Of a stretch of DNA of 64,000 nucleotides, positions 11,568 to 23,110 are shown in pieces. Source of the DNA: Atrina japonica (Eukaryota > Mollusca > Bivalvia > Pterioida > Pinnidae); NCBI GenBank assembly GCA_030159075.1, contig BROG01000441.1, forward strand, positions 557,383-621,382. The letters run 5' to 3'. Below the pieces are notes generated by a model that had not been told where the DNA came from, did not search any database, and saw only the letters and a program-made list of their open reading frames with translations. Position 1 is the stretch's first letter, and the number at the start of each line of letters is the position of its first letter. Made by a program: the position numbers and the translations under genes.

Positions 11568-14500
11568 GTTTACATGATTGCAAATAATTTAGAATTTGTT
11601 GATTACCTAACTATCAATACTCTTTCTGTTGTATTTCTTACTGCCTCGTAAAAATCTGATGACTTTGACAAATGGAATAGGGTCAAATAAATTTACAAAC
11701 GGAAGACTGTCAAATTTTCGGGCTCGGCGGTGTACGCAAGTCACAATTGTCGCAAAAGACGTGAGACGATAACAACAGTACATCAATACATATACTCGAT
11801 ATATTGATTATAGATGGATGTGGTATAACATCCAAATAGGGGAAACAGATGTGATGATAAATCCGGTATGTCTGGATACGTATGAAAGCACAAAGAAAAT
11901 ATGTCCTGAAACTGAAAGTAGGACAATACGTAAAACGAAAGTAATATCTTGGGGTTTTGTTTCCCGCTTTTGGTTACGTACACATATGTAATTAAACCCT
12001 TAACTAACTTGTGATTATCATCATATATCTTCGGCTTCAGTGACCTAGGATTCATTTAGTAACAAGAGTAAAAAGTGAACGATCAGACTGGCGTTCAAAC
12101 CCTGGCCCATCTCTATATGTGCAGATGCCCTACTCTATGAGCTACGTACTCGCAGGCCACTGAGGTTATGTAATGTCAGTGTTGCCCTAACCAATATCCC
12201 TTGTCAAACCTTCATAGTTTTATTCGGGAAAATCTGAGCTTCAGAGACTGACTCACTTCAGATAGATGATCTACTGATTGACTGCCAACCAGTTTGTCAT
12301 GTTTTTCTTCTAATACGTGATGACTGATAAATATGTAAATAATATGGAATACAGGTTTGTTTATTAGAGCTATACACATGTAAGAGTGAGCCTTAGGTTG
12401 CACATTTATCAATCTAAACCATTTGTGTGTTTTTGTGAAGACTGCAAAGTACAATTTTCTTTTCATGTCATGGTTATTCCCCATGGCATGTTTTTAAGAA
12501 GAAGTAGGATACATGCTGGATGATGCTATTGTGTATTTACAGAAATTTGAATCCCTTTACAAAGAACAGTTGTCACGGGGCCAAGTCAGTGAGAAAGCAC
12601 AATTTGAATACTCTTGGTGTCTTGTTAGAAGTCAATATTTGGATGATATGAAGAAAGGAGTTGGTCTCTTAGAGGGTAAGATAGATAGGATTCAGGCCTT
12701 TTTCTGTCAATTTTGAGAAAATGCCATTGGTGACACAAAATGACAATTAGAAATTTTTAATGCAAATTTGTCTCAAAGTGGGAAAAATTGTTTGAAAACA
12801 CTGAAATATTAATCACAGCTCCAGATAAGGGGAGTAAGAGGGTATTTATCCTTTAAAAATTTGAAAATCAGTTTTAGAATTTAGAATGGGGGGTGAAATT
12901 ACTCATTGGAAATTAAAGTTACAAATTGTAATAGTGACAATTTATATATATATAATTATGTAAAACACCCTTTAAATATTTAAAAATACCCTAAAAGAAT
13001 TTTGATTTACCCTTTAAATTTTATTTCTTGGAGTGAAATACCATTTATCTGAAAATCTTATCTGGAGCTCTGTTGAATGTATTGGAAATTCTTTTTTAAA
13101 TGCCTTTCCTGATACATTAATCTTTTTTACATTACAGTCCTGTCCCCAACACCAAATTGGGATTTTCTTTTTCATCAAATTTGAAAAAAAACCACATGAA
13201 TTTTGTATTGGGAATGGGGCCAAATTTTTGCCCCATGGAAAACTAATAACTATAGAAAAAGGCCTGGTATTTTGACGCTATAAAACAGTTTTGTCACAGA
13301 AGATAGAGAAAAGTCTTTCCATGGCCATGTTCAACTGTATTTGTAAGATACCAAGACAGTTGACCCTGTACATGTGAGCGATGTGACCTCTTGTTTATGT
13401 TATGTAACGGTGATCATCATGACAGATTGAATTTTGAAATGACTAGTACTGTAGTCACAATTCTATATGTCCATTTCTCTTTCAGATTTATTTAAAAAGG
13501 TAGAAGATGATTCCGCGAGACGAGACTATTTATTTTACCTGTCGGTAGGATACACAAGAATAAAAGTGAGATATAATGGAATTTATATATATATACGTAA
13601 ATTAATTAACTGTGCTTGCTCTTGCTCTCTCTCTTGCTCTCTCTCTCCTTCTTTCTTTCTCTCTTGAAATTCGCTGTTACCGGACCTGCAAAAACCTGAG
13701 AAAAAACGGTGCATATTATTTACTGTACCTAATAAATGTGTCAAAAAGTACAGTAAAATCAGAAAATTTTATTGTTTCATTATTTTCATTTATCAACAAA
13801 ACATTTCATATGAAATACGCCTAGAAGTAGTAATAGGTTCCTTGAGAAACAGGTTTTTTATTTTAATGAAATATAATGACAACAAAATAAGTTTAACCAG
13901 GGCTCTACAACACTAAAAAAATTCACTCTTCATTTGGCCAGTGAACCAGAAATTTTACTTGCCAGCATGTTGACCTTTTTGTGCATTTTTTTATCAATCC
14001 AGGAGTGTTTATATGCCTATATTTTTCATATTTGTTGCTCTAATATTGAGGCAACCTTAAACTTTGTTTTTAAATTTTTAGCTCCAGTTTCTTTTCGACA
14101 GAATTTACAAAAAGGAGACTGCCCACAAGAATTGTAAATTTTGTCCGTTAGTTAAAATCTAGAGTCCAACACCCGTGACCTGATCTTCAGACAAACACCT
14201 TTACAGTTCTTTAATTTATAGGCGTTTGTCCGACAATCGGGTGTTTGACTCTCGACTTTAATTTACAGATAAAATTTCCAGTTCCTACTGTGGTTAATCC
14301 CTTTGGGGATTCTGTCGCTGTCGTTTTATCGTGTTCCACCACGATAAATCGGCCAAGATAATCCCCAAAGGAATTAGGTTGTGGTCTGCTTGTCCTCCTC
14401 GTCGAACACTAGGCCGAACTTTCTGCCCCGATTTTCCACTTAAAAATCACTGAAATTAAAATCGAAATCGGGGCAGAAAGTTCCGCCTAGTCGAATACTA

Positions 14501-17022
14501 GCCATAACTCTGTTCCAGTATTCCTTTAACCAAGATCGTTTAAACTTAGTAGTGTCTTATGATGCTTCTGTTGAAATCGACCGAGAAAAAAAAATGTCAT
14601 TGTGTGTGTTAGGAAAATTTCAAGTCGAAAACATGAGAGCAATACAACGTGGTTTTATACAGTAATCCACGTGCGTTGGATGCTCTAGTTTATCGAAACT
14701 GAATAACCAAATTGGTTGCTGTAAAGCGCATAACCGACCATGATTTCGATAATGTGATTTCACAGTGAAAACGGACAAACTTTTGATTTCCAGTTCGGGG
14801 GAAAAACTGGTCGCAATGTGGCGACTGAATGAGGATAAACACTCGCCAAAATCTAAAAAATTGTCGCATTTGCGAGTGATTTGGTCGCATTGTAGAGCGC
14901 TGTTAACAGTAAATCCTGCTTTAGCGATCACATGTGTATAAAGATCACCTGATCACAATGACCATTTTTGTTGTCCCCAATAGTACCATTTTTGTACAAA
15001 TCAACCTCTATATAAAGACAACCTCCCAAAGGACTAAGGAGGTTATTATATATATGTTTCACTGTATTTTTAAAACAACAAGATTTTAACTCCATGATAT
15101 GTTCAGATTCTACAGTACTGTTTTTTCATAGATTGTGCAGTAGTAAGGTCAACATTTTTCATGTAAACTGATGTCTTTGATAATTACATTGTACATGACG
15201 AATTGAACATAAAGTCGGCATTGATTGACTACCATGTACATGCCCAAGAATTTTATAATTCAGCACAGGGATTTTCCTAGGCCATTTTTGGGTCCGGTTA
15301 CAGGACCCATTCCCAATGCAAAATTGGCTTGTATTTTCCCAAAATTATGCAAAGATTTTCGAATTTAGAATTTCAAAATAAAGAATAGAGTATTTTCATA
15401 GAAATATCACATACATGTATTTAAGCTTTTCTGCTTTAATTGAATTGTTGTATATTTTCTCAATTTGTTTGGACCCTGGACCCAGAATATAGGAGGTAGG
15501 AAAATCCCTGCAGCACTTTCTACATGGGTTTACATAGTTCTCTATAAAGCAGTCACATAGCATCTAAAATAGTGAAGCTCTTTTTCACTCCTATTTGTGT
15601 CTTTAATTGGAGTATACAGTTCTCCCCGAGACACATCTTTAGGGTTATAACACTAAACTCGCACATTGCCACCAGTTATCAAAGTGCAAATTTCCTCCTC
15701 TTATTGGCCTGTTATAATGCCAAACCTAACCTGCATACTGCATGTTAAATCTCTCGACCATATCCAGTCCAAGCAAATATCCAGGTGTAAGTAAACACTG
15801 TTCAGTACAGGTAAGTAATTAATGTTGGATAATCACCATCCCCAAGGTCAGTTAATTAGGTTGATAAGTCCTGTGTATGTTGTAAACAGGATATCTTATA
15901 CAGACCATAAAATAACACTGGAGCGATCGCTCAGGTTACGTCGAGGTTACAACAAATACAAATCATGTAACTTCCTTTTCATTCTCAATGAATTTCATTT
16001 TTAAGTTTTCATTATTGCTATTGTAACCTGCCAGTTAAGGTCATTCCCTTTAGTGTAACCTGTAAATGGGTACAACGATTTGTTATTTTGTGGCCTGGTA
16101 CACAGCAGGGATTTTATACTTAAAATGGCTACCAGTACACCTCAAACCTGTTATACTGCCAAAATTAAAGAAAACAAAAAGTGGGGATATAACAGGGTAG
16201 AATTGTACTTGTTTGAATGATGTAATGAATGATATATTTTTCAGTAAATAGAAATATTTCATAATGAAGAAAATTATGAATAGAATTTTGATGAAACACA
16301 TTGGAAGAGCACCTTTATACAAAGTTAATTTCATTTAAATATATTGCGAATGTATTACATGTACTTGCTTTATTTTGCAACAGGAATACCCCGAAGCACT
16401 TAATTATGTCAAAGCACTTCTAAAAATAGAACCAAAAAATAATCAGGCACTGCAGCTAGAAAAATACATAAGGAAGAAAATGACAAAAGGTAATTCTTTC
16501 TTGTTACTGTAGAATCCTGATGATAATTTGTTTAACTTAGTAACAGGTGACTGGCTAAGTTGATTTATAGAATTTTACACTGGATGTGTTGAGTGAATAA
16601 AGAAATCCCGACCCGAGTGGTAATAATCTGGTTGTCCATTATGAAGGTATCCAGATGATTGGACTTTCAGATTCTTTCCACGAGGGATGAGATTTCCATA
16701 TCCATTCAACACACTTGTGTTTGATAATTTTCTCCCATACTTCAAACGCATGTTTATTTATGCAAGTAAAATCTTATTCAACTTTATATGCACTGTATTT
16801 GCATTACAAAGATGTTGTATTTAGGGTAAATATGTATATAAGACTATAAAATGCTTATTAAAATTTTTTTTAGTTGTCGTTTAAAGTAATACAAATGTAT
16901 ATCAATTACTTGTCTATTTGTGTTTAATTTCAGAGGGGATTATGGGTATGGCAATTGTCGGTGGAGCGGCTGTGGCCCTTGGTGGTCTTGTAGGACTAGG
17001 CATAGCTCTTATGAAAAAGTAA
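11523..17022 (+). CDS. FIS1: Mitochondrial fission 1 protein, five coding exons
   Basis: Coding exons are 11523-11567, 12543-12675, 13486-13565, 16384-16489 and 16934-17022, with GT-AG introns in phases 0, 1, 0 and 1. They join to 453 nt, i.e. 150 residues plus TAA; human FIS1 has 152. Seen directly: an N-terminal arm (MDHILNDTVDLADLK), a helical bundle with FEYSWCLVRS (residues 36-45) and a DYLFYLSVGYTRIK block (about 73-86), EPKNNQA in exon 4, and a glycine-rich hydrophobic tail (about 123-148) ending in KK. Known for the family: a TPR-like cytosolic domain anchored by its tail in the outer mitochondrial and peroxisomal membranes, acting in DRP1-dependent fission and mitochondrial quality control. 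The start at 11523 was chosen because it aligns with the family N-terminus and has A at -3 and G at +4. An in-frame ATG at 11457 would add 22 residues but has a poor context. There are no internal stops or frameshifts. Confidence 0.96.
12085..12170 (-). repeat. tRNA-like pseudo-sequence in FIS1 intron 1
   Basis: On the minus strand there is an A-box-like 'TAGCTCATAGAGTAGGGC' and a B-box-like 'GGGTTTGAACGCC' at tRNA spacing. The acceptor stem does not close well, so it is a SINE head or tRNA pseudogene fragment rather than a functional tRNA. Confidence 0.5.
12543..12675 (+). CDS. FIS1: FIS1 coding exon 2
   Basis: The acceptor is TGTATTTACAG|AAATTTG. It encodes residues 16-59 plus the first base of D60 and includes the diagnostic QFEYSWCLVRSQYLDD. 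The donor is GAGG|GTAAGA. The ATG at 12513 lies in the preceding intron and is not the start. Confidence 0.95.
13486..13565 (+). CDS. FIS1: FIS1 coding exon 3
   Basis: The acceptor is TTTCTCTTTCAG|AT. It completes D60 and encodes residues 61-86, including RRDYLFYLSVGYTRIK. The donor is AAA|GTGAGA, phase 0. Confidence 0.95.
13898..14902. mobile_element. hAT-like nonautonomous DNA transposon in FIS1 intron 3
   Basis: The ends CAGGGCTCTACAA (13898-13910) and its near-complement (14890-14902) match at 12 of 13 positions. TTAAC lies immediately outside both ends (13893-13897 and 14903-14907), consistent with a short target duplication. Three internal inverted pairs are visible: about 14160-14258 (AACACCCGTGA / TCGGGTGTTTGA), 14290-14375 (CCCTTTGGGGATT / AATCCCCAAAGG) and 14408-14492 (GAACTTTCTGCCCCGATTT and its complement). 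There is no transposase ORF. The termini look hAT-like, but a hAT duplication is normally 8 bp, so the superfamily is tentative. A longer sister copy is at 44491-45723; relative to it this copy lacks about 225 bp near the left end. Confidence 0.8.
14995..15075. repeat. Short dispersed repeat (ACAAATCAACCTCTATATAAAGA)
   Basis: The motif series 'ACAAATCAACCTCT', 'TATAAAGA', 'ACCTCC' and 'GTTTCACTGTA' recurs in order at 53146-53240. A related 'accacctc' block lies at 48510-48550. No coding capacity. Confidence 0.55.
15612..15832. repeat. Dispersed repeat, copy B (TATAATGCC family)
   Basis: It shares ordered blocks with 561-1060, including 'TATAATGCCAAACC' and 'AGTAAACACTGTTCAGTAC'. It lies in FIS1 intron 3. 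The class is unknown. Confidence 0.55.
16384..16489 (+). CDS. FIS1: FIS1 coding exon 4
   Basis: The acceptor is TTTTGCAACAG|GAATAC. It encodes residues 87-121 (starting EYPEALNYVKALL, then IEPKNNQALQLEKYI) plus the first base of E122. The donor is AAAG|GTAATT. Intron 3 before it is about 2.8 kb and holds the hAT-like element. Confidence 0.95.
16934..17022 (+). CDS. FIS1: FIS1 coding exon 5 (tail anchor)
   Basis: The acceptor is TTTAATTTCAG|AG. It completes E122 and encodes residues 123-150: a glycine/alanine-rich hydrophobic segment beginning GIMGMAIVGGAAVALGG and ending LMKK, then TAA at 17020-17022. This is the C-terminal membrane anchor with its short basic tail. Confidence 0.95.
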
Positions 17023-17827
17023 CCACAACATGAACTTTGAAGGCAAACATATTTAATTATGGATTAAATTTTGAGAGATTTTGGGAGATTTTTATCTGAC
17101 TGAATGGTTGTTTGAATACATTGCTGGTCAACGAATTAAAACCTGATTTAGTTGACTTTTCATATATGTTCTCATATTTATAGCCTCGAGATTTAAGATC
17201 AAGGACAGGGTTTGATTCAGGGTGGTATGCCCCCTTCCCTGATGTTTGCAAAAAAATTGTAAAACCTTTAAATTTTCTATTAAAAGGTGCAAATTAGTAA
17301 CAAAACTCACCCTTCGATATGAATGGCGAAGATATTCTAGGCTTGGTGTATTAGACTTTATCAATGAGATTTCGAATGAGTTTTTTTTTATGGTCGACAT
17401 TCTGCAATATTTGCCTGACTGACATGTACATGTATAGGACTTAAAACTTTTTATGAGCGGCTTAGCTTTCCAGGACATAGGGTTTCTTAAACACAACTTT
17501 GTTAAATATGAAATTAATTGAGTATCGTAAGTTATTTTATTGAGTTTCATCAGTTGTACATTATATTTATTTTATTATGTGACCAAATGATTGTTTCATT
17601 TATATTGTGTATAAATGTAAAAAAGTAGAGATATTTTTATTGTGTATGTCATGTACATATAATTATACAGCTGATCATCATTACAATTAAGTGTAAATAT
17701 TATGATTTCTTGTTGTGTGTACCAGATAGTTCTACAAAGCTACATTCTGAGTTATCTGCCCTTTGGTGTATGATTTCTAATTCATAAGCAGTGGCAAACT
17801 ACTGTCATGTGTGTTGGTTGGAATTTT
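17023..17827 (+). other. FIS1 3' untranslated / downstream region
   Basis: AT-rich sequence after the FIS1 stop. I cannot place the poly(A) site with confidence, because no canonical AATAAA was found close to the stop. A minus-strand open frame at 17128-17550 lacks any domain and is not called. Confidence 0.4.
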
Positions 17828-18060
17828 GTTTTATGCCACACTTAACAATTTTTCAGTCATAGGATGCCAGTTTTAATGGGGGACGAGAACTTGGTTACAA
17901 TGTACCCAGGAAGAGATCACCGGCCTCCCACATGTAAACTGGCAAACTTCCCTTAAAATCCACTTAGATTTCAATGGGGCTCAAACTGATGCTGACTAGA
18001 GGTGAGATACTTCATGATTTAAAGTGTGATGCTCAAACCACTCGAACATGGAGGTCCCTA
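17828..18060 (-). mobile_element. tRNA-derived SINE, minus copy
   Basis: Shares the SINE body ('TTGCCAGTTTACATG', 'CCGGTGATC', 'GTTGAGTG'-like end) and a degraded tRNA-like head. The A-box side 'ATGTTCGAGTGGTTTGAGCAT' reads on the minus strand near 18030-18055. Confidence 0.75.
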
Positions 18061-18342
18061 TAATTAGTTGTCTTATAGAAAGTACAATGGCTACAACCAT
18101 GACAGCCGGGTGATCAGCTAAAGTCACTTAAAATGTTTTGTCATTGAATAGAAATGTGATGAATATAATTTCATGGGAATCTGCGAAAGAATCATTTTAA
18201 ATACTCAAGTTGATGACAACCAAAAATCCTAAAGCGTGATTTGTAGTTTGAGTCAACCCTTTTAACCCTATAGAACATGATGGATTGGTCTAGAACTAGT
18301 GTAAACTGTTCAGATACTTGTAGATGAAAGGGTTAAATCTCA

Positions 18343-18487
18343 GGCCATGTAAAAAAAATATTCTGGTTCTCAGACAATTAGCCTTCTAAAGCGGGCAAGG
18401 TAGGTAGGAATAAAATGGTTTCATCCGCAATTTCTTTTTGCGCACGACGGTGTCTGAGAACCAGAAGTATTTTTTTTTTACTTGGCC
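18343..18487. mobile_element. Fold-back element, about 35-bp arms
   Basis: Arms at 18343-18376 and 18451-18487 are reverse complements apart from poly-A/T length and a few mismatches. They run from GGCCA(T/A)GTAAAAAAA to TGGTTCTCAGACA. The interior also has a partial inverted pair. No ORF. Confidence 0.75.
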
Positions 18488-18489
18488 TA

Positions 18490-19750
18490 ACATAATTGCT
18501 TTTTGATCCTGGAGTTTGGATTATTGTCTAAATCTACAGAATAACTATTAGTTTTGTTGTTTTGAATGAATTATCAATTGTCATTTCCCCCCTCCCTAAA
18601 TTAAGAAGAAAAAAACAGAATATAATGAAATATTGATATATATCTTGTATTTATGATTTCAGTACATCATAAAATGTAAAATGTTAACAAAAGGTTTGAA
18701 AGAAAATTATTACAACTATGTAACATATTACACATTGAGGATAATAATTTGTGGTAGAAGATTTTTCAAATAAAATCCACATTGATCTATTTACCAAGGT
18801 GCTTCAAATAAGATTTCTGTAAATGTTAAATTAGTAATATTTTCGAGATAACCAAAATTTCTATATATTAAAATTCGGCTGTTCAACTTCAACATAATCG
18901 GAATTTTGGCTCATCCAATTTTGACAAAACAAGATTCCTCTGTATTCATTGATGAAAGTGCAAAAAGGTTTCAGATGTATAAACAAAGAGCGGTGAATAT
19001 TATAAGCGTAATACCAAAGTTATTGTTTTGCAAAAATAGGTTAAAACAAATGCTCAAGACCTAGATTTCCGAAACAAAAATGGTGTCATTCAAGTCCAAA
19101 AAGTAACTTAATTTTATTCCTTAATCCATTTAAGAATTACCATAAAATAGTGAAAAATACATTGGATTCACACAATAACAGAACAATACAGACAGGATAA
19201 CACCAGGAGAAATCGGTCAAGGAGAAGCTAAAATGAAGCAAAATTATGCAGACTGAAAGAAATATTCCAGCAGTATGAAATGAAGAAATCAATGCGACAG
19301 AATGAAGTGAGGAAGTCGGTGTGTATAGCCCTCACTACAAGAGCAGAAGAGTCGAGCTGATAAAAAAGAGCAAGAAAATCTATACAAAATAACAAGGACA
19401 AAATAGTAATGGTACAGGACCAATTCTCGGACTTTTTTTACCAAATATCCTTAGTTCAACTGATAGAATTATTTTGAAATTTTGTATCATTATAGGTTAC
19501 CTTCAGATGTAATATAATTTGATAAGTTTTAGTGGAAAATACGAAAGAAAACGTGAAATTATCCCATTTAAAAAACTCATCTGAGTGCCATAATCGTGAT
19601 GCAGGAGGACTGTTGTCGGACAGTAGTAGTATTTATGTTGAGCTGATGACGTGACTTCCCTCCTGGCTTGTGCTGAACAGTTCGATAGAAAGATGAACGA
19701 TTACAATGTTGTAGTGGAATTATCAATCGTAATTTTTGTTCAATGTTTCA
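18490..19750. other. Noncoding stretch
   Basis: I see no exon, RNA gene or repeat that I can support. Confidence 0.45.
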
Positions 19751-19755
19751 TCTAA

Positions 19756-19975
19756 TGTGGTCGAGTGGTTAGAGCATTGCGCTTTAAATCACAAGGCCTC
19801 TCACCTCTGGTTCGAATCCTGCTAGGGTAATTTCGAATTGAGTGGAAAAGTTTGCCAGTTTTCTTGTGGAAGATCGGTGGTCTTTACTCAGGTAACCTGG
19901 GTTTCTCCTCCACCAATAAAAACTGGACGCCATCATATGACTGCAAGATTGTTGAGTATGGCGAAAAACAAAAAA
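19756..19975 (+). mobile_element. tRNA-derived SINE, best-preserved plus copy
   Basis: The head starts 'GTGGTCGAGTGGTTAGAGC' (A box) with a B box GGTTCGAATCC at 19809-19819, matching Ser/Leu-type tRNA spacing. The body follows ('AGTTTGCCAGTTTTCTTG', 'CGGTGGTCTTTACTC', 'CCACCAATAAAAACTGG') and ends 'GATTGTTGAGTATGGCG'. The internal RNA polymerase III promoter looks intact, so it could be transcribed. It is probably non-mobile without a LINE partner. Confidence 0.85.
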
Positions 19976-20234
19976 TCAAAATCAGATTCATCTAATGTTA
20001 AAAATCTGACGATGTGTTAAAAATATCTTGAAAAATCTTGTCCAAGAAATGGTACCGCACCAAAATACTTGGACATTTTTGCCCCAGGTTATTTAGCCCT
20101 TTTACAGCTGAAAACATATAAACCCGTCTTGAATTTGTTCTAATTCACCATAGTTTCATGATGGAATGTAAGTCAGTGCTTCCTTTTGTAAGTTTGAAAA
20201 TTTCACTTTCATTTTAAATTCGCCCTCTCATCTA

Positions 20235-21905
20235 AGGACAAATGTGGCGAAAATTAAACGGGTGCAAAAATACCGAGATATACAGTATGTGGAAAAATTA
20301 CATCTATTAACATGCAAATCAAAGATAAGAATGGATAACTTTTGTCAATTTAGAAGAAACAAGGACACGGACAGAGCATTTCAAGAAGATTCTGAACAAA
20401 GTTGTCCCACACAATATGAGATTAAAAATCCTGATTTTGACCTTGTGATTGATACAGAACTACCACAAATACCAGAAATCGTATCATCAATTTATAGCCT
20501 TAAGAATGGGAAGCCACCTGAAAGTGGCAACTAACCGCAGAGCTTTTCAAAACAGTTACTACACTAGGTCTAAAACATATTTTTCATGATACATGAACAT
20601 ATATATTTGAATGACCACATTTATCGCAAATGATTTGAACAATGGTGTTATCACCAAACTTCCAAAGAAATGGAATTTCAATGATTGCGGCAAGTGGTGT
20701 AGTATAAGTCTTCTTTCCAACCAAAGTAAGATCATGACCAAAGTAATCATTAAAATAACCTCCGGTGCTATATATGATAAACTACACAAATAACAGGCAG
20801 GAGTTGAACCAGGGAAAGGATGCATAGACCAAATATTTACCTTGAGAAACATCATTGATTAATGTACAGAATGTCAAAGGAAGTTGTACATGTACTTTAT
20901 ATCAGGTATATTTTTAAAAAGCCTTTAACAGCATACATAGAGAATGTCTTTGGGGCATTTTCCGGTCATATGGCCACCCACAGCATCTAGTAAACTTCAT
21001 CAAAATATTTTAGGACAACTTCTGATACAGAGTAGGAAACGGCAGCAATGATATTGAAGTAAAAACCAGTGTAATAGAGCTGTGTCATGTCACCAACACT
21101 ATTCATCATAGGCATTGATTTGGTATGCGGCAAACAGCAGAAATGCCGGGAGTTATTAGATTGTGGACATTTGACGTTCTATTGGACTTTGCCGATGATT
21201 TAGATTTACTATCCCACTCCCAGGCAAGGACACATAGGGCTGAAGGTAAACACCAGGAAAATGGAAGTCGTGACTCTAAATGTTATCAACCCAGTACCGG
21301 TCACCATAGTTAACCAGCCTCTTCCAAGCACTATCACCACGTATCTTGGAAGCATTGGTAACATGAGATCTACAAGCCAATCCAGTCAATACATACCAAA
21401 CTGAAGTTGTACAAAAGTTGTTTCCTATCAATCTTCTTATCCGGATCAGAATGCTGGCGAATGACAGATAATAACCAGCAAAATTGATTAATCTCCACCA
21501 TCAATGCAGTGTCTGAGAACGATCCTTAGAATATTTTGGTTAATACAATCTCAAATGAGGACCAACTCCACTGTTGCCAGCAAAAAGACATCGCTTACAA
21601 TTATCACCAAAAGCCGCTGAAAGTGGAACAGTTCTTGTTCTTAAGTGCAAAGAGAAGTGTCCGACAATATGAACTGTCCGAGAATAGGTACCGCACCAGT
21701 ATTCTTGGAAATTTTCGCTCCGATCCCGACAAAACCATAAAGACTGCACATTTCTGGACACCAGAGGAGAAGCACAAAAGAGGTAGACCTAAGATCACAC
21801 GGAGGCGAACAAGAGGCTGAAATGATAGAACACCAAAAATGTTGAGGTACATGATAGAAGTTAGCCAATAACGAACATGGATGGAGAGATTTCATTGCTT
21901 CCCTA
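20235..21905 (+). mobile_element. Degenerate non-LTR retrotransposon (LINE), plus strand
   Basis: Ordered pol fragments are visible: a pre-RT segment (20244-20534, ending SIYSLKNGKPPESGN), the block GVITKLPKKWNFNDCGKW near 20645-20700, 'QAGVEPGKGCIDQIFTLRNII' split in two near 20797-20860, the catalytic box LLDFADDLDLLSHS near 21180-21220, and the C-terminal block HKRGRPKITRRRT near 21773-21815. Many frameshifts and stops show that it is inactive. A stray copy of the C-terminal 'WYRT..ILG' segment also appears near 20045-20090. It is related in organisation to the minus-strand LINE at 7795-10780. Confidence 0.88.
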
Positions 21906-22018
21906 CACGTCAAAGTCTTAAGCTTTGTCTTGAGATAAACTGACTAAGGACTTATTCATGAAACAGGCCCCAGACAGTCATTGTCTCGTAGTGAACTTAA
22001 TTTGATTTGACTTGAGTT

Positions 22019-22190
22019 TTTTGTTTACGCCATACTCAACAATCTTGCAGTCATATGATGACATCCAGTTTTTATTGGTGGAGGAGAAACCCCGGTTACC
22101 CGGGTAAAGACCACCGACCTTCCGTAAGAAAACTGGCAAACTTTCCCACTTAATTCGAAATGACCCTAGCGGGGTTCGAACCATTCGGTG
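22019..22190 (-). mobile_element. tRNA-derived SINE, head-truncated minus copy
   Basis: The body matches the 19756 copy closely in reverse orientation, ending at the B box (GGTTCGAACCC on the minus strand near 22170-22180). The A-box part is missing. Confidence 0.8.
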
Positions 22191-22862
22191 AATAAGGATA
22201 TAACCATGGTTATACTGATTTTAAATTAGATATAAATCATAAAAAATAATTTACAAATCCATGAAAAACTCGCTAATGTGAACTTTATTTTGGATAAATT
22301 GATTTCTATTTTTAAACATTGTAATACGTGTTCCAACAAATGAAAATTTTGAGACAAAAATACCGGTATCTGGATTTACAATTATTATTCAAACAGTGAA
22401 ATTATTATGTTGTTAATTCCGGTGACAAAACACCACATATCATTAGTTGACGATTTTAAATGTATTGACGTGTTTGACATTTTAGGTTTTATATTGGAGG
22501 CAAGTATAAAAAGTTAAACAAAATGGTCAACATGACAAGAGAAACAAATAAAATGATACGGTCAAGTCTGATGTACTGTATGTCTTAACAGCTGAAATAT
22601 CTTTTTAAAATTGTTTCTTTCCAATATCCAGAGTTAAGTCAATAAAATTAAAATGTCCAATTGACAAGTGATTAGATGTGATGGATAAATAGAATCATGC
22701 ATTATAACCATTGTGGAATACTGTAATTTTGCTGTCTAGAACGAGACTTTACCAAGTTCTAGATGATAATCTTGACCCCGAGGTGGAATTTTACTATCCC
22801 ACAGGAGTTGATAGGAAAATATTATTTTCTCACACTATTTTTTTCTGAAAATTAACTCACTG

Positions 22863-22906
<44 letters not shown>
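22863..22906. repeat. TA microsatellite
   Basis: (TA)n with one interruption, immediately left of the hammerhead fold-back. Confidence 0.9.
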
Positions 22907-22942
22907 AAAGTTATTTGAAAGTCCAAACGTAAAGAAATTAAA

Positions 22943-23110
22943 TATAAAAATACAGAATGCCACACCACAAAACAGTTTTAAGTTTTATTAACTTACATTG
23001 CGACACGTGTTTCGCGTTACAAACATTGCCTGATGAGCGTTTGTAACGCGAAACACGTGTCGCAATGTAAGTTAATAAAACTTAAAACTGTTTTGTGGTG
23101 TGGCATTCTG

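Noticed and set aside
12513..12542. ATG at 12513 as the FIS1 start
   Set aside because: The sequence between this ATG and 12543 ends in a polypyrimidine-like tract and TTTACAG acceptor. The family N-terminus is encoded by the separate exon at 11523-11567.
14620..14931. 103-codon minus-strand ORF (and its homologue at 45440-45670)
   Set aside because: It lies inside the hAT-like element, the two copies do not keep the same full reading frame, and no transposase motif is present.
19756..19830. Functional tRNA gene
   Set aside because: A and B boxes are good, but the 3' acceptor strand does not pair with the 5' end and the sequence continues into a body repeated elsewhere, so it is a SINE. The other tRNA-like spots are more degraded.
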